Shown one piece after another: positions 6,498 to 14,879 of a stretch of DNA of 18,981 bases. Location of the stretch: contig JAURLM010000144.1 in assembly GCA_030831265.1 (NCBI GenBank), forward strand, positions 1 through 18,981. The letters run 5' to 3'. The notes beneath the pieces were generated by a model. The model saw nothing but the letters and a program-made list of their open reading frames with translations, did no database searches and was not told where the DNA came from. This DNA comes from Chloroflexota bacterium (GTDB taxonomy: Bacteria; Chloroflexota; Dehalococcoidia; Lucifugimonadales; Lucifugimonadaceae). A program made the position numbers and the translations under genes. Each line of letters begins with the position of its first letter. The first letter of the stretch is position 1.

Positions 6498-7793
6498 CTA
6501 GAACTTCATCGCTTCCACGAACGGTGCGGGGTCATCAAACGGGCCTACCATCGATAGCGTCATCTTGTCGGATCTGATAACACGCTTTGCCACCCTGGCT
6601 ATGTCATCAAGCTCCACCGCATCGATGTCGCCAATAACCTGCTCGACGGTTCGCACCTCGCCCTTGAGCAGTTCCTGTCCCCCAAGGAACCCGGCAACAG
6701 CCCGGCTCTCCTCCATCCGAAGCAGCATGCGGCCCTTGCTCAGTTCCTTCGCCTGCAAAAACTCCCGCTCTGTCACGCCATCGCGCATACGCGCCACTTC
6801 CTCAATGATGACAGGCACCGCGGCAGCAACGCGTTCAGGGTCGATGCCCGACTCGATCACCATCACACCGGTATCAGCCATCGCATGAACCGAACTGTGA
6901 ATGTCATACGCAAGGCCGCGCTTTTCACGAATCTCCTCAAACAGCCGACTGCTCATCGACTCACCGAGAATCACCGAAAGCAGCCCCAAAGCATGCCGGT
7001 CTGAGTCGTTTATCGAAAGGCCGTGCATGCCAATAGCCAGATGAGCCTGTTCAGTTGGCCGAGTCTCTATCTGCGCCACCGGTCCGTACAGGTTGTCCAC
7101 AAACGGCGACATCACAAGCGGCTGACCATCCTTATAGTCGCCCATCAGGTCGCTTATCTGTGCCACAACCTCGTCGTGATGCACGTCACCTGCAATAGAA
7201 ATAACCGTGTTGCGAGCCACGTACTGTGTGTGCAGGTACTCCAGCATCGTCTCCCGACTGATACCGGCTACTGATTCCACCGTTCCGGCTACATCCCGGC
7301 CAAGCGCCTGGTCCGGCCACAGCAACTCTACAAGAATCACCCCGGCGCGCCCGGCCGGTGAGTCGTTTGTCCAGCGGATCTCCTCGTAGACCACCTGCTT
7401 TTCGCGGTCGATGTCTTCCTGGCGCATTAGCGAGTTGAGCACCATGTCCGCGATCAGGTCGATACCTGAGCGGTAGTGCGGTTTTGCCAGCCGACACCAG
7501 TAACCGGTTATCTCGCGGTCTGTAAATGCGTTCAGCGCGCCCCCGACGCCTTCGACAACCTCTGAAACTTCCCGCGGAGTTGGCCGCCGGGTGGTTCCCT
7601 TAAACAGCATGTGCTCAAACAGATGGGATGCACCGGCAATGTGGTCATCTTCATACCTTGAACCTGCGCCGAACAGGAAGTTGATGCTCACAGCATTTGT
7701 GTACGGCAGGGTGCTGGTCAGAACGCGCAGGCCATTGGGGAGCACCGTGCGCTCGTAAGTGGTGGCGGCGGTGTCAGGAGATATTTTTGGCAT
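6498..7793 (-). CDS. M16 family zinc metallopeptidase (processing-peptidase-like)
   Basis: This is a pitrilysin/processing-peptidase family protease of 431 residues, the normal length of single-unit bacterial members that work as dimers. The inverted zinc motif HLFEH is at 57-61 (His57, Glu60, His61), and the third ligand is Glu137, 76 residues after His61 (VVYEEI, 135-139). The second M16 domain begins around residue 185 and includes the substrate-binding strand near RGLAYDIHSS. No signal peptide is visible, so it is probably cytoplasmic. The start at 7793 follows the usual N-terminus (YERTVLPNGLRVL) closely, but no Shine-Dalgarno precedes it. A TTGACC / TACGCT promoter-like pair (7875-7880, 7852-7857) and an inverted repeat (7821-7841) lie in its leader. 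A single-gene transcript is likely given the hairpin downstream. Confidence 0.95.
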   Translation of the reverse strand: MPKISPDTAATTYERTVLPNGLRVLTSTLPYTNAVSINFLFGAGSRYEDDHIAGASHLFEHMLFKGTTRRPTPREVSEVVEGVGGALNAFTDREITGYWCRLAKPHYRSGIDLIADMVLNSLMRQEDIDREKQVVYEEIRWTNDSPAGRAGVILVELLWPDQALGRDVAGTVESVAGISRETMLEYLHTQYVARNTVISIAGDVHHDEVVAQISDLMGDYKDGQPLVMSPFVDNLYGPVAQIETRPTEQAHLAIGMHGLSINDSDRHALGLLSVILGESMSSRLFEEIREKRGLAYDIHSSVHAMADTGVMVIESGIDPERVAAAVPVIIEEVARMRDGVTEREFLQAKELSKGRMLLRMEESRAVAGFLGGQELLKGEVRTVEQVIGDIDAVELDDIARVAKRVIRSDKMTLSMVGPFDDPAPFVEAMKF

Positions 7794-8247
7794 GAATTGA
7801 CAGTGATGAGTACAGGATTTTGTCCCGACGAATTCGGGACACAGGCGAATCAGCGTAAAGCCCGCTCACCCACCGGTCAATTCGAGGGTGGAGAGTGACA
7901 GTCAAACCCGAAATGAACATCACTCTGGACCGGTCTGCCTCCCGACAACCGAAACTACATCTCGCCTTTCCCATTCGGCTCCTGTTGAATCCACTACCGT
8001 CCAGGAGCAACCAGGACGAACTTAGCGAGTCTGCCCGCGTGCTTCCATCCGTATCTCAACAGATACTGGTTCCCTGCGATAACCCGCCAACAACGTCCCG
8101 CGTTAACTTACGAAAAGTGCCAGATGACGAATAATGTTGTCTGGCGAATGTTTTTCCGGCTGCCCATGCAGACCGGCCGAGGCGCAGCTAAAGTCTTTAT
8201 CCGTCCATCAACACAAACTGCTAGAAACTGATCCAGTCCCACTCGAT
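7794..8247. other. 454-bp divergent intergenic region
   Basis: This region separates the minus-strand M16 gene from the plus-strand giant membrane protein. Its left side holds the M16 promoter candidate and the perfect inverted repeat. Its right side holds a weak plus-strand promoter candidate, TTACGA (8108-8113) and AATAAT (8130-8135) with a 16-bp spacer. A 79-codon plus-strand frame (7895-8134) has no recognisable features, and I do not call it a gene. The frame of the membrane protein extends back to 8134, but that extension is cysteine-rich and unlike a membrane N-terminus. Confidence 0.5.
7821..7841. repeat. Perfect inverted repeat in the M16 peptidase leader
   Basis: Eight-base perfect arms TGTCCCGA and TCGGGACA flank five bases, 28 bases upstream of the peptidase start codon. 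If the TTGACC (7875-7880) and TACGCT (7852-7857) boxes are used, the element falls at about +4 to +24 of the transcript. It could be an operator or a 5' stem. No T-tract follows, so it is not a standard terminator. Confidence 0.45.
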
Positions 8248-11200
8248 ATGACCGAAACCGGCTCATCGCTAACAAGCTCCCGCCCAATACGCTCGCGCAC
8301 ATACCGAAACCGCATCGCGCTCGGGCTTTTCGTGTTGCTCTCGTTGTCGCTGGCGTTGCGCTTGTACGGCATCAACTGGGACCAGGGCGGGCTGTTTCAC
8401 CCGGACGAGCGCGCCTTCCTGTTCCAGGTTCAGCAGATTCACTTTCCTGACCAGGGCCAGTACCCGACTTTCAAAGACAAGCTGGAAGCGATAACCGCTC
8501 CGGACAGCCCGCTGAACCCCGGTTCGTTCAACTGGGGCAGTTTGCCTCACTACATGCTGAAGTCGGTGCAGTACGCGGCGCAGGCGTTCATGGATCGGGA
8601 CCTGACCGGCTGGGACCTGCGCTTCCCCGGCCGCGCGCTCTCTGCTATCGGCGACACGTTTACTGTCGCTCTCGTGTTCCTGATCGGCTGGCGATGGTTC
8701 TCGTTACGTACAGGGTTCCTCGCAGCGAGCATGATCGGACTATCGGTCATCAACATCCAGCTATCGCACTTCTGGGCCGTCGATACGCTGATGACAACCT
8801 TCATCACGGCGACAGTGCTGTTTGCCATTCGAGTCGCCCATCATGGACGAACCTCAGATGCCGCACTGACCGGCCTGATGGCGGGACTGGCATTTGCGAC
8901 CAAGTTTTCAGTATCGCCGCTGGCAGTTGCAGTGCTTCTCAGCTTTGCCATATACGCATTCTCCCAACCCGGAGATAGCCTGAACACCCGCGGGTGGCGT
9001 TCATCGGCTTCTGCAATCAGGCAGTGGCAGGCGTTCCGTGGATTACTGATCGCCTCGGCAGTCGCGTTAGCCGCTGTCGTTATCACGCAGCCATACATGT
9101 TCGCCGATTTCGCCACGTTCCTCGGCAACATCAGTGACCAGGGCCAGATGGTTCGCCGAATAAACGACTGGCCTTTCACCCGGCAGTACATCGACACCGG
9201 AAAATACTGGTACCAAATCTTCCAGCTTGGCTTCTGGGGCGTAGGGCCGATCATGGGCCTCACGATATGGCTGGGACTGGCCGCAAGCGTGGTGTTTGCA
9301 TGGTTCAGCAGGCGCAAGACCGATCTCGTGATACTGGCGTGGGTGATCCCGTACCTGCTGGTCACGGGCTGGTTCGATGTGAAGTTCATGCGGTACATGG
9401 TTCCGCTGGTGCCATTCCTCGTGCTGTATGGCGCACGGTTGCTCTGGTGGCTGGGCGACATCCTCGTGGCCATCTGGCCGCAGCGACGCTATCTCGTTGC
9501 GGTTCCGGCCGCGGTGATGCTGGTGTTCACGGCGCAGTACGCGCTGTCGTTCATGGCGATCTACTCCGGCCCACACCCGGCTCAAGCGGCTTCAACATGG
9601 CTGAAAGACAATGCATCGCCGGGATCGAAGATCGTGCAGGAGCACTGGGAGGAAGGTACGCCGCGGGTTCCTACGCTGGAGTACGTTCATGAGCAGTTGC
9701 CGCTATACGATCCCGACAGCCTTGCGAAATTCACGCAGATAGCGGATCTGCTGGTCGCCTCGGACTACCTCGTGCTTTACAGCAACCGGTTATGGGGCAC
9801 TCTGCCGCGGCTGCCTGAACGCTACCCGTACAGCACGACTTATTACGAAAAACTGTTCGGTGGCGCACTGGGCTACGAACTTGTATTCGCAGATACGCGA
9901 CCGGTGCAGTCGCTCGGCGTCACATACAGAGAGAACCAGTTCGCCCGCGTTCCGTTTGACCCACCAACGGGATTCGAGCAGCCAACTGGCAAACTGCTAA
10001 CGATAAGCCCGGGCTGGGCTGACGAAAGTTTTTCCGTATATGACCACCCACAGGTGCTGATATTCAAGAACACGGGACATCTTGATCGCTTCCAGGTGCT
10101 GGACGAGATTGGGTTCAACTCTTCTGCAAACCTGACCCGTCGCGAACCCGGACTGATGCTGGATGCAGATCAACTTGTAGAACAGCAATCTGGCGGTACT
10201 TGGACCGATATCACGTTCATGCGGAACCTGCCGCAAGGCCTGACACCGGTCCTCTGGCTGATCGCAGTCGAGTTGCTCGCACTTATCGCCCTGCCAATCT
10301 CGTTCGTCCTGTTCCGGCCATTCCCTGACCGCGGCTACCTGCTCGCCAAACCGCTGGGGCTCCTGCTGGCGGCAACGGTCACATGGCTCATGGCCAGCAC
10401 CGGCGTGATGAACTTCAGTTTTCTCAGCGCTGTGGTCGGGATGCTAGTAATTGGTGCGTTTTCTATCTTCGTGCTCTGGCGACGCGGTGGCGAGGTCATC
10501 GAGTTTTATCGATCTCACCGGAAACTTGTCATTCTTGCCGAGGTTCTGTTCCTCGTTGCATTCCTGTCTTTCCTCGCAGTCCGGTTCGCCAATCCTGACC
10601 TGTGGCATCCGTACCGCGGCGGCGAAAAGCCGATGGACTTCGCCTACCTGAACGCCGTGCTGCGTTCGAGCATCATGCCGCCTTACGACCCGTGGTTTGC
10701 CGGTGGATACCTGAACTACTACTACTTCGGTCAGTTCCTGGTTGCGGACATGATCCGCCTCACCGGCATCGTGCCGTCCATCGCATACAACCTTGCCGTA
10801 CCGTTGATATTCGCCTTCACTGTCACCGCAGCGTTCTCGATCATCTACAACCTGACCTCACTCACCATCACAGCGCGCAAAGGTGACGCATCGAAGGCAC
10901 GGTCGCCGATCATCGCCGGGATGGTCGCAGCGTTACTTGTTGCAGTCGCAGGCAACATTGACGGCCTTGTCCAGTTCCTGGGCGGCGCGAGGTTTGTATT
11001 CGGCGACACGCTCCCGGAGCGGATGTTTGACTTCTGGCGCAGCTCTCGGATGTTTGCACGCGATTCAGCGGGCAACGAGATCACGGAATTCCCGTTCTTC
11101 TCGTTCCTGTTCGCTGACCTCCACGCGCACATGATCGCCATCCCGTTTGCCCTGCTGGCTGCTGCGTTGTCAGCCGCCACGTTCTTGCGAGCATCGGCAA

Positions 11201-12609
11201 GAGAAGCGATGTGGCAGCACTGGGGCAGAATTGCGGTGCTTGGAACGGTCATCGGTGCCTTGCGAATCATCAACGCATGGGATTTTCCAACTCAGTTGCT
11301 ACTCGCGGGCGGAGCTGTCCTGGCCGGTGAGATGTTCGCCAGGCAAAAGCCGCTGAGCGCACGGTTCGCAACCGGGTTACTCAAGTGGATATTCATAGCT
11401 GTTGTCGGCAATTTCGTTTACCTGCCATTCCACAACAATTTTGAACTGTTCAACAACGGCGTTCTCAAGAGTGAATTCCAGACGCCTGTATGGCGTTACG
11501 TCGTCATACACCTGATCTTCCTGTTCGCGATTACCAGCTGGGTGATTTCCGAAATATGGGAACGCCGAGGCGGTATTCAAGAATGGGTTCACCGCTATGA
11601 ACGCAAGAACCGCGTTCCATCATGGGTAGCACCACTGACAGGAATTGCATTCGGCGCCGCGGTGCTGACCTTCATGGCGACGCCATACAGCACCATCGTC
11701 TTCACAATCGTGCTCTCCGCTGCCATCGCGGTTGCTGCGTTCTCCGTGGTCAAGTCGAAAAGACCTGGCACCGGCTATGTGCTGATCGCGTCCGCTTTCG
11801 CCATCATGGCCCTCGCTCTTGGCGGTGGAGTCGACCTTTTCACCGTCAAAGACGACATCGGCCGCATGAACACGGTTTTCAAGTTCTACTTACAGGCATG
11901 GTGGCTGCTTGGCCTGGCTTCCGGGTACTTCCTCTGGCTCATGTGGTCGGCAGGGAGTTTCTCACTGCGCAGACCATCGTTGCCGCACCGTGTCTGGCTC
12001 GGAGCTATGGCAATACTCGCCGTCGGAGTGATGATCTACCCGGTGTTCGGAACCAATGTGCGAATCCGTGACAGGTTCAACATGACGTTCACCGGGTTGG
12101 ACGGAGCGGAATACATGCAATCAGCAGTCCACTTCGAAAAAAACCAGGATGGAGTGGCCACGCCCATCAATCTGTCGAATGACATCCCTGGAATTGAATG
12201 GCTCCAGCACAACGTCGCAGGCTCGCCGGTTATCGTCGAAGGTATTACTGATGATCAGTACCGCTGGAGCCAGCGAGTTGCCATCAACACAGGTTTACCA
12301 ACTGTCATCGGCTGGGACTGGCATCAGCGACAGCAACGCGTCAATTATTCGTGGGCGGTTACCCAGAGGCGACAGGACGTTGTCAGTTTTTACAGGACAA
12401 CGTCCCTCACGCAAGCCATAGACTTCCTCGACAAGTACAACGTGCGCTACGTGTACATCGGTGACCTGGAACGCATCACGTATCCGCTGGACGGCATCCA
12501 GAAGTTTGACCGTATGGCAGCCTTCGGGTTGACACCAGTGTTCTCATCCGGCCCCGTAACGATCTACGAGTACCAGCCAACCGCAACGTCATTGTCCAAC
12601 AGCAATTAA
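8248..12609 (+). CDS. Giant membrane protein: family-39-like glycosyltransferase fused to YYY (DUF2298) domain
   Basis: This is a 1453-residue polytopic membrane protein with two halves. Residues 1-440 resemble family 39 (PMT/ArnT-type) glycosyltransferases, which use polyprenyl-phosphate sugars: a first membrane helix at 22-40, then HPDER at 51-55 with the Asp-Glu pair that is catalytic in that fold, and NPGSFNWGSLPHYML at 90-104. A mainly soluble stretch (about 441-660) follows. Residues 665-1440 match the Chloroflexi/archaeal YYY family (DUF2298): LNYYYFGQF (822-830), FPFFSFLFADLHAHM (948-962) and RMNTVFKFYLQAWW (1206-1219), ending in a soluble tail. In other genomes YYY genes often neighbour an Agl23-like glycosyltransferase-fold gene; here the halves are one protein. 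The probable role is transfer of a lipid-linked sugar to an envelope acceptor. I start at ATG 8248 because it immediately precedes the basic segment and first helix; no Shine-Dalgarno is seen. The ATG at 8134 is the alternative. Confidence 0.88.
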   Translation: MTETGSSLTSSRPIRSRTYRNRIALGLFVLLSLSLALRLYGINWDQGGLFHPDERAFLFQVQQIHFPDQGQYPTFKDKLEAITAPDSPLNPGSFNWGSLPHYMLKSVQYAAQAFMDRDLTGWDLRFPGRALSAIGDTFTVALVFLIGWRWFSLRTGFLAASMIGLSVINIQLSHFWAVDTLMTTFITATVLFAIRVAHHGRTSDAALTGLMAGLAFATKFSVSPLAVAVLLSFAIYAFSQPGDSLNTRGWRSSASAIRQWQAFRGLLIASAVALAAVVITQPYMFADFATFLGNISDQGQMVRRINDWPFTRQYIDTGKYWYQIFQLGFWGVGPIMGLTIWLGLAASVVFAWFSRRKTDLVILAWVIPYLLVTGWFDVKFMRYMVPLVPFLVLYGARLLWWLGDILVAIWPQRRYLVAVPAAVMLVFTAQYALSFMAIYSGPHPAQAASTWLKDNASPGSKIVQEHWEEGTPRVPTLEYVHEQLPLYDPDSLAKFTQIADLLVASDYLVLYSNRLWGTLPRLPERYPYSTTYYEKLFGGALGYELVFADTRPVQSLGVTYRENQFARVPFDPPTGFEQPTGKLLTISPGWADESFSVYDHPQVLIFKNTGHLDRFQVLDEIGFNSSANLTRREPGLMLDADQLVEQQSGGTWTDITFMRNLPQGLTPVLWLIAVELLALIALPISFVLFRPFPDRGYLLAKPLGLLLAATVTWLMASTGVMNFSFLSAVVGMLVIGAFSIFVLWRRGGEVIEFYRSHRKLVILAEVLFLVAFLSFLAVRFANPDLWHPYRGGEKPMDFAYLNAVLRSSIMPPYDPWFAGGYLNYYYFGQFLVADMIRLTGIVPSIAYNLAVPLIFAFTVTAAFSIIYNLTSLTITARKGDASKARSPIIAGMVAALLVAVAGNIDGLVQFLGGARFVFGDTLPERMFDFWRSSRMFARDSAGNEITEFPFFSFLFADLHAHMIAIPFALLAAALSAATFLRASAREAMWQHWGRIAVLGTVIGALRIINAWDFPTQLLLAGGAVLAGEMFARQKPLSARFATGLLKWIFIAVVGNFVYLPFHNNFELFNNGVLKSEFQTPVWRYVVIHLIFLFAITSWVISEIWERRGGIQEWVHRYERKNRVPSWVAPLTGIAFGAAVLTFMATPYSTIVFTIVLSAAIAVAAFSVVKSKRPGTGYVLIASAFAIMALALGGGVDLFTVKDDIGRMNTVFKFYLQAWWLLGLASGYFLWLMWSAGSFSLRRPSLPHRVWLGAMAILAVGVMIYPVFGTNVRIRDRFNMTFTGLDGAEYMQSAVHFEKNQDGVATPINLSNDIPGIEWLQHNVAGSPVIVEGITDDQYRWSQRVAINTGLPTVIGWDWHQRQQRVNYSWAVTQRRQDVVSFYRTTSLTQAIDFLDKYNVRYVYIGDLERITYPLDGIQKFDRMAAFGLTPVFSSGPVTIYEYQPTATSLSNSN

Positions 12610-12615
12610 TGCACA

Positions 12616-12642
12616 CCTGCTGAGTTCGCAGGCCGGTTTTTT
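12616..12642 (+). terminator. Terminator-like hairpin after the giant membrane protein gene
   Basis: Arms CCTGC and GCAGG with a seven-base loop, then CCGG and six T residues, lie seven bases past the stop. The four-base gap before the T-tract weakens it. It sits between two convergent genes, and the T-run touches the stop codon of the hibernation factor gene. Confidence 0.5.
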
Positions 12643-13232
12643 CAGACCTTAGCCTCTGCCGGAACGATCAGGCCGTAATCTTCGTCATGCCTGCGGTAAA
12701 CGACGTTTATATCGCCGTTGTCCTTGTTCTTGAACATGTAGAAGTTGTGGCCCAGCAGATCCATCTGAGCCGCAGCGTCCGCCACCGTCATGGGAACCAT
12801 TTCGTGTTTCTTGGTACGAACAACCTGGCCGAACTCCAGTTCCACAACGTCTTCTTCCGGTTCGTCTGCAATGACCGGCTCAGCCGAGAACTGCTCGGCT
12901 ATCTCGGCTTCCAGGCCCTTGATGTCCAGCCGTCGCCGGTTGAATTTGGTCTTGTGACGCCTGATACGACGCTCGACTGTCTGCTGCACTAGGTCGATAG
13001 CCGAATACGGGGAGTCGGCGCGCTCTTCTGAACGGATGAAACCGTTCTTCAGGGGAATGGTGACCTCAGCGATGTAGCGCTGGTCTTCTCGCTTGGTTTC
13101 CTCTTTACGAATCCTCAGCGTTACATCTACCGGGAACTTGAACCGATCATCTAGCTTGCCAAGTCGCTTCTGTGCGTACTCCTTGATTGCATCGGTGAGT
13201 GTGGTGTGCTGGCTGCTGATCGTGAGGTCCAT
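12642..13232 (-). CDS. hpf: Ribosome hibernation promoting factor, long form
   Basis: This is a long-type HPF, which binds the 30S decoding region and dimerises 70S ribosomes into inactive 100S particles in slow growth. The protein is 196 residues from the chosen start. The N-terminal S30AE domain (about 1-105) shows MDLTISSQHTTLTDAIKEYA and LRIRKEETKREDQRYIAEV. An acidic linker (about 108-140) leads to the C-terminal dimerisation domain, with FYMFKNKDNGDINVVYRR (164-181) and YGLIVP. I chose the ATG at 13232 because GGAGG lies five bases upstream; a GTG at 13244 would include that ribosome site in the coding sequence. It converges on the giant membrane gene and diverges from comF. In bacteria, long HPF is usually induced in stationary phase or stress; no sigma-factor-specific promoter is evident here. 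Confidence 0.95.
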   Translation of the reverse strand: MDLTISSQHTTLTDAIKEYAQKRLGKLDDRFKFPVDVTLRIRKEETKREDQRYIAEVTIPLKNGFIRSEERADSPYSAIDLVQQTVERRIRRHKTKFNRRRLDIKGLEAEIAEQFSAEPVIADEPEEDVVELEFGQVVRTKKHEMVPMTVADAAAQMDLLGHNFYMFKNKDNGDINVVYRRHDEDYGLIVPAEAKV

Positions 13233-13368
13233 CGAATCCTCCACTGTCGAGTTCAGTTTTCTGAAAAAATCCCGCCATCTCCCGTCTGACCTGCGAACCG
13301 GTCCGGGCCGGTGAACACTATTCTATGTGCAGTCAGGCCATGCTGGCACAGGTGACAATAGGATTCAT
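13233..13368. other. Divergent intergenic region between hpf and comF
   Basis: This 136-bp region must hold both promoters, but I find no convincing -35/-10 pair. Two small inverted repeats are visible. One has arms TTCAG and CTGAA around TTTT (13252-13265), 20 bases upstream of the hpf start. The other is a GC-rich repeat with arms ACCGG and CCGGT around six bases (13297-13312). Confidence 0.4.
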
Positions 13369-14070
13369 GTGAAGACATTGCTCCAAAAAACGCTGCGAGT
13401 GTCAGCGGATCTGCTGTTCCCGCCACGGTGCGTCCACTGCTCCTCGGCCGGAAGTTTGTTCTGCGAAAACTGCGTCGCAGATTCGCCGATGCTAAGTGAT
13501 ACGAGGGCTTGTCGACGTTGCGCTCTGCCTGCTCCGGGTGATATTTGCGATGCCTGTTTCACGAATCCACCTGCGCTTGATCGTGCTATGGCCGTATTCG
13601 CCTTCGACTCTCCGATCCGAGATGCCGTGACGGCGTTTAAGTACAACGACATTCGCGCCCTGGCTCCCGCACTCGCAGGATTCATGGCGGAACGGTTGTC
13701 CGAACGAGCAAGGCAGGATGTGGATGTCGTTGTTCCCGTGCCGATGGCGGCTTCTCGACTTCGCTCCCGCGGGTACAACCAGTCGGAACTGCTCGCAAAG
13801 AAGATTTGCCAGATTACGGGGCTGCAACTTGCAGTTGGCCCGGTTACGCGCATCAACGCCACATCACCACAGGCGCGCTCAGCCAGCCTGGAGCAGCGGG
13901 CAGAGAACGTAAAAGACGTGTTCACCGCCAGCCGTGACATGGAAGGCCTGCGTATCCTGCTGATTGATGATGTAATGACCACCGGTGCGACGCTGAACTC
14001 ATGCGCCGGAACGCTCAAGATGGCCGGGGCGGCTTGGGTTGGCGCGCTCGTACTAGCGAGGGAGCTTTAG
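13369..14070 (+). CDS. comF: ComF family protein (phosphoribosyltransferase fold with zinc ribbon)
   Basis: This is a ComF/GntX-family protein of 233 residues, linked in other bacteria to single-strand DNA handling during natural transformation. The N-terminal zinc-binding region has four CxxC pairs: Cys21/24 (CVHC), 32/35 (CENC), 48/51 (CRRC) and 60/63 (CDAC). The type-I phosphoribosyltransferase domain follows, with VVPVPM (120-125), RGYNQSELLA (134-143) and the PRPP loop ILLIDDVMTTGAT (196-208). I chose the GTG at 13369 because AGGA lies five bases before it and the family normally begins close to the zinc region. The frame is open back to another GTG at 13327. The stop is 8 nt before the HAD hydrolase start, so the two are probably co-transcribed. 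No other competence gene is in the window, so a role in DNA uptake is unproven here. Confidence 0.93.
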   Translation: MKTLLQKTLRVSADLLFPPRCVHCSSAGSLFCENCVADSPMLSDTRACRRCALPAPGDICDACFTNPPALDRAMAVFAFDSPIRDAVTAFKYNDIRALAPALAGFMAERLSERARQDVDVVVPVPMAASRLRSRGYNQSELLAKKICQITGLQLAVGPVTRINATSPQARSASLEQRAENVKDVFTASRDMEGLRILLIDDVMTTGATLNSCAGTLKMAGAAWVGALVLAREL

Positions 14071-14078
14071 CAAAGACT

Positions 14079-14786
14079 ATGAAGAAGCCGACAATCATCT
14101 ATTTCGACGTTTACGGCACTCTCGCCGGGTTCGATCCACCGCGCGAACGGATTCAACAGACCGCGGCAGCAGCCTTCGGGATGACTCTCAACTTAAAAGG
14201 GCTGGACCGCGGTTATCACGAGGCCGACCAGTTCCTCGCTCATCAAAACTCAACTAACCCCGTGCGCCTCATGTCAGCTACGGAACGCTCTGATTTCTTT
14301 GCCCGTTACGAGCAGCTTGTGCTGGCCGGGGCTGGCCACGAAGTCGATCTCGAAACCGCCGGCAAGGTCTGGCAGAAGGTGCAGTCACAGGAATACGGCT
14401 GGGCGCTGTTCGACGACGTGATTCCCGGCCTGAACCAACTGCGTGACGACGGTTTCCGGGTCGCTGCGCTTTCCAACATGCCTTATCGCGGTGTCGAGAT
14501 GTGCGAGATGATGGGTCTGACCGACCATGTTGAATTCGCCCTGACTTCTGGCGACGTGGGAGCGGAAAAGCCGGACCCGCGCATTTTCCGGGCCGCTCTG
14601 GAACGCGGTGGAGTAGAACCGGATGCAGCCCTGATGGTCGGTGACAGTGTCAGTTCGGACCTACGTGCCGCTGAAGCCGTTGGCATGAGTGCGGTGCTGA
14701 TGGATCGCTATAACAACCACCCGTGGCACGATGAACACCCGCGCGTGGCAGACGTATACGGCGTGTCTGACCTGCTGAAGGCATAA
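14079..14786 (+). CDS. HAD-superfamily hydrolase with haloacid-dehalogenase-like motif I
   Basis: This is a HAD subfamily I hydrolase of 235 residues. Motif I is FDVYGTL, giving nucleophile Asp10 but Tyr12 where phosphatases have the acid/base Asp. Asp-x-Tyr-Gly-Thr is the form seen in L-2-haloacid dehalogenases. Motif II is LSNMP (Ser132), motif III GAEKPDP (Lys164), and motif IV VGDSVSSD (Asp189, Asp194). Motif IV is of the metal-binding phosphatase type rather than the SSN type of dehalogenases. The signature is therefore mixed and I do not assign a substrate. The ATG at 14079 opens the canonical MKKPTIIYFD start, although the frame extends back to 14001 inside comF. The ribosome site is poor, suggesting coupling to comF termination eight bases upstream. 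Confidence 0.9.
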   Translation: MKKPTIIYFDVYGTLAGFDPPRERIQQTAAAAFGMTLNLKGLDRGYHEADQFLAHQNSTNPVRLMSATERSDFFARYEQLVLAGAGHEVDLETAGKVWQKVQSQEYGWALFDDVIPGLNQLRDDGFRVAALSNMPYRGVEMCEMMGLTDHVEFALTSGDVGAEKPDPRIFRAALERGGVEPDAALMVGDSVSSDLRAAEAVGMSAVLMDRYNNHPWHDEHPRVADVYGVSDLLKA

Positions 14787-14879
14787 ACACAACAGAACAA
14801 TGCATCTCGCTTGATAAACCTGCACAATACGGCCACTTCAGCGCATACGTGACAAGACAGTCCTGCCAGGAGAACACCT

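Noticed and set aside
8841..9473. A 210-codon minus-strand frame opposite the giant membrane gene
   Set aside because: It shows no family motif and overlaps well-defined membrane helices of the plus-strand protein.
13365..14018. A 217-codon minus-strand frame opposite comF
   Set aside because: The plus strand encodes a clear ComF protein with zinc cysteines and a PRPP loop; the antisense frame is a GC-rich shadow.
14127..14137. GGGTTCGATCC, identical to a tRNA T-loop core
   Set aside because: It lies inside the HAD hydrolase coding sequence (residues around AGFDPP), and no cloverleaf can be built around it.
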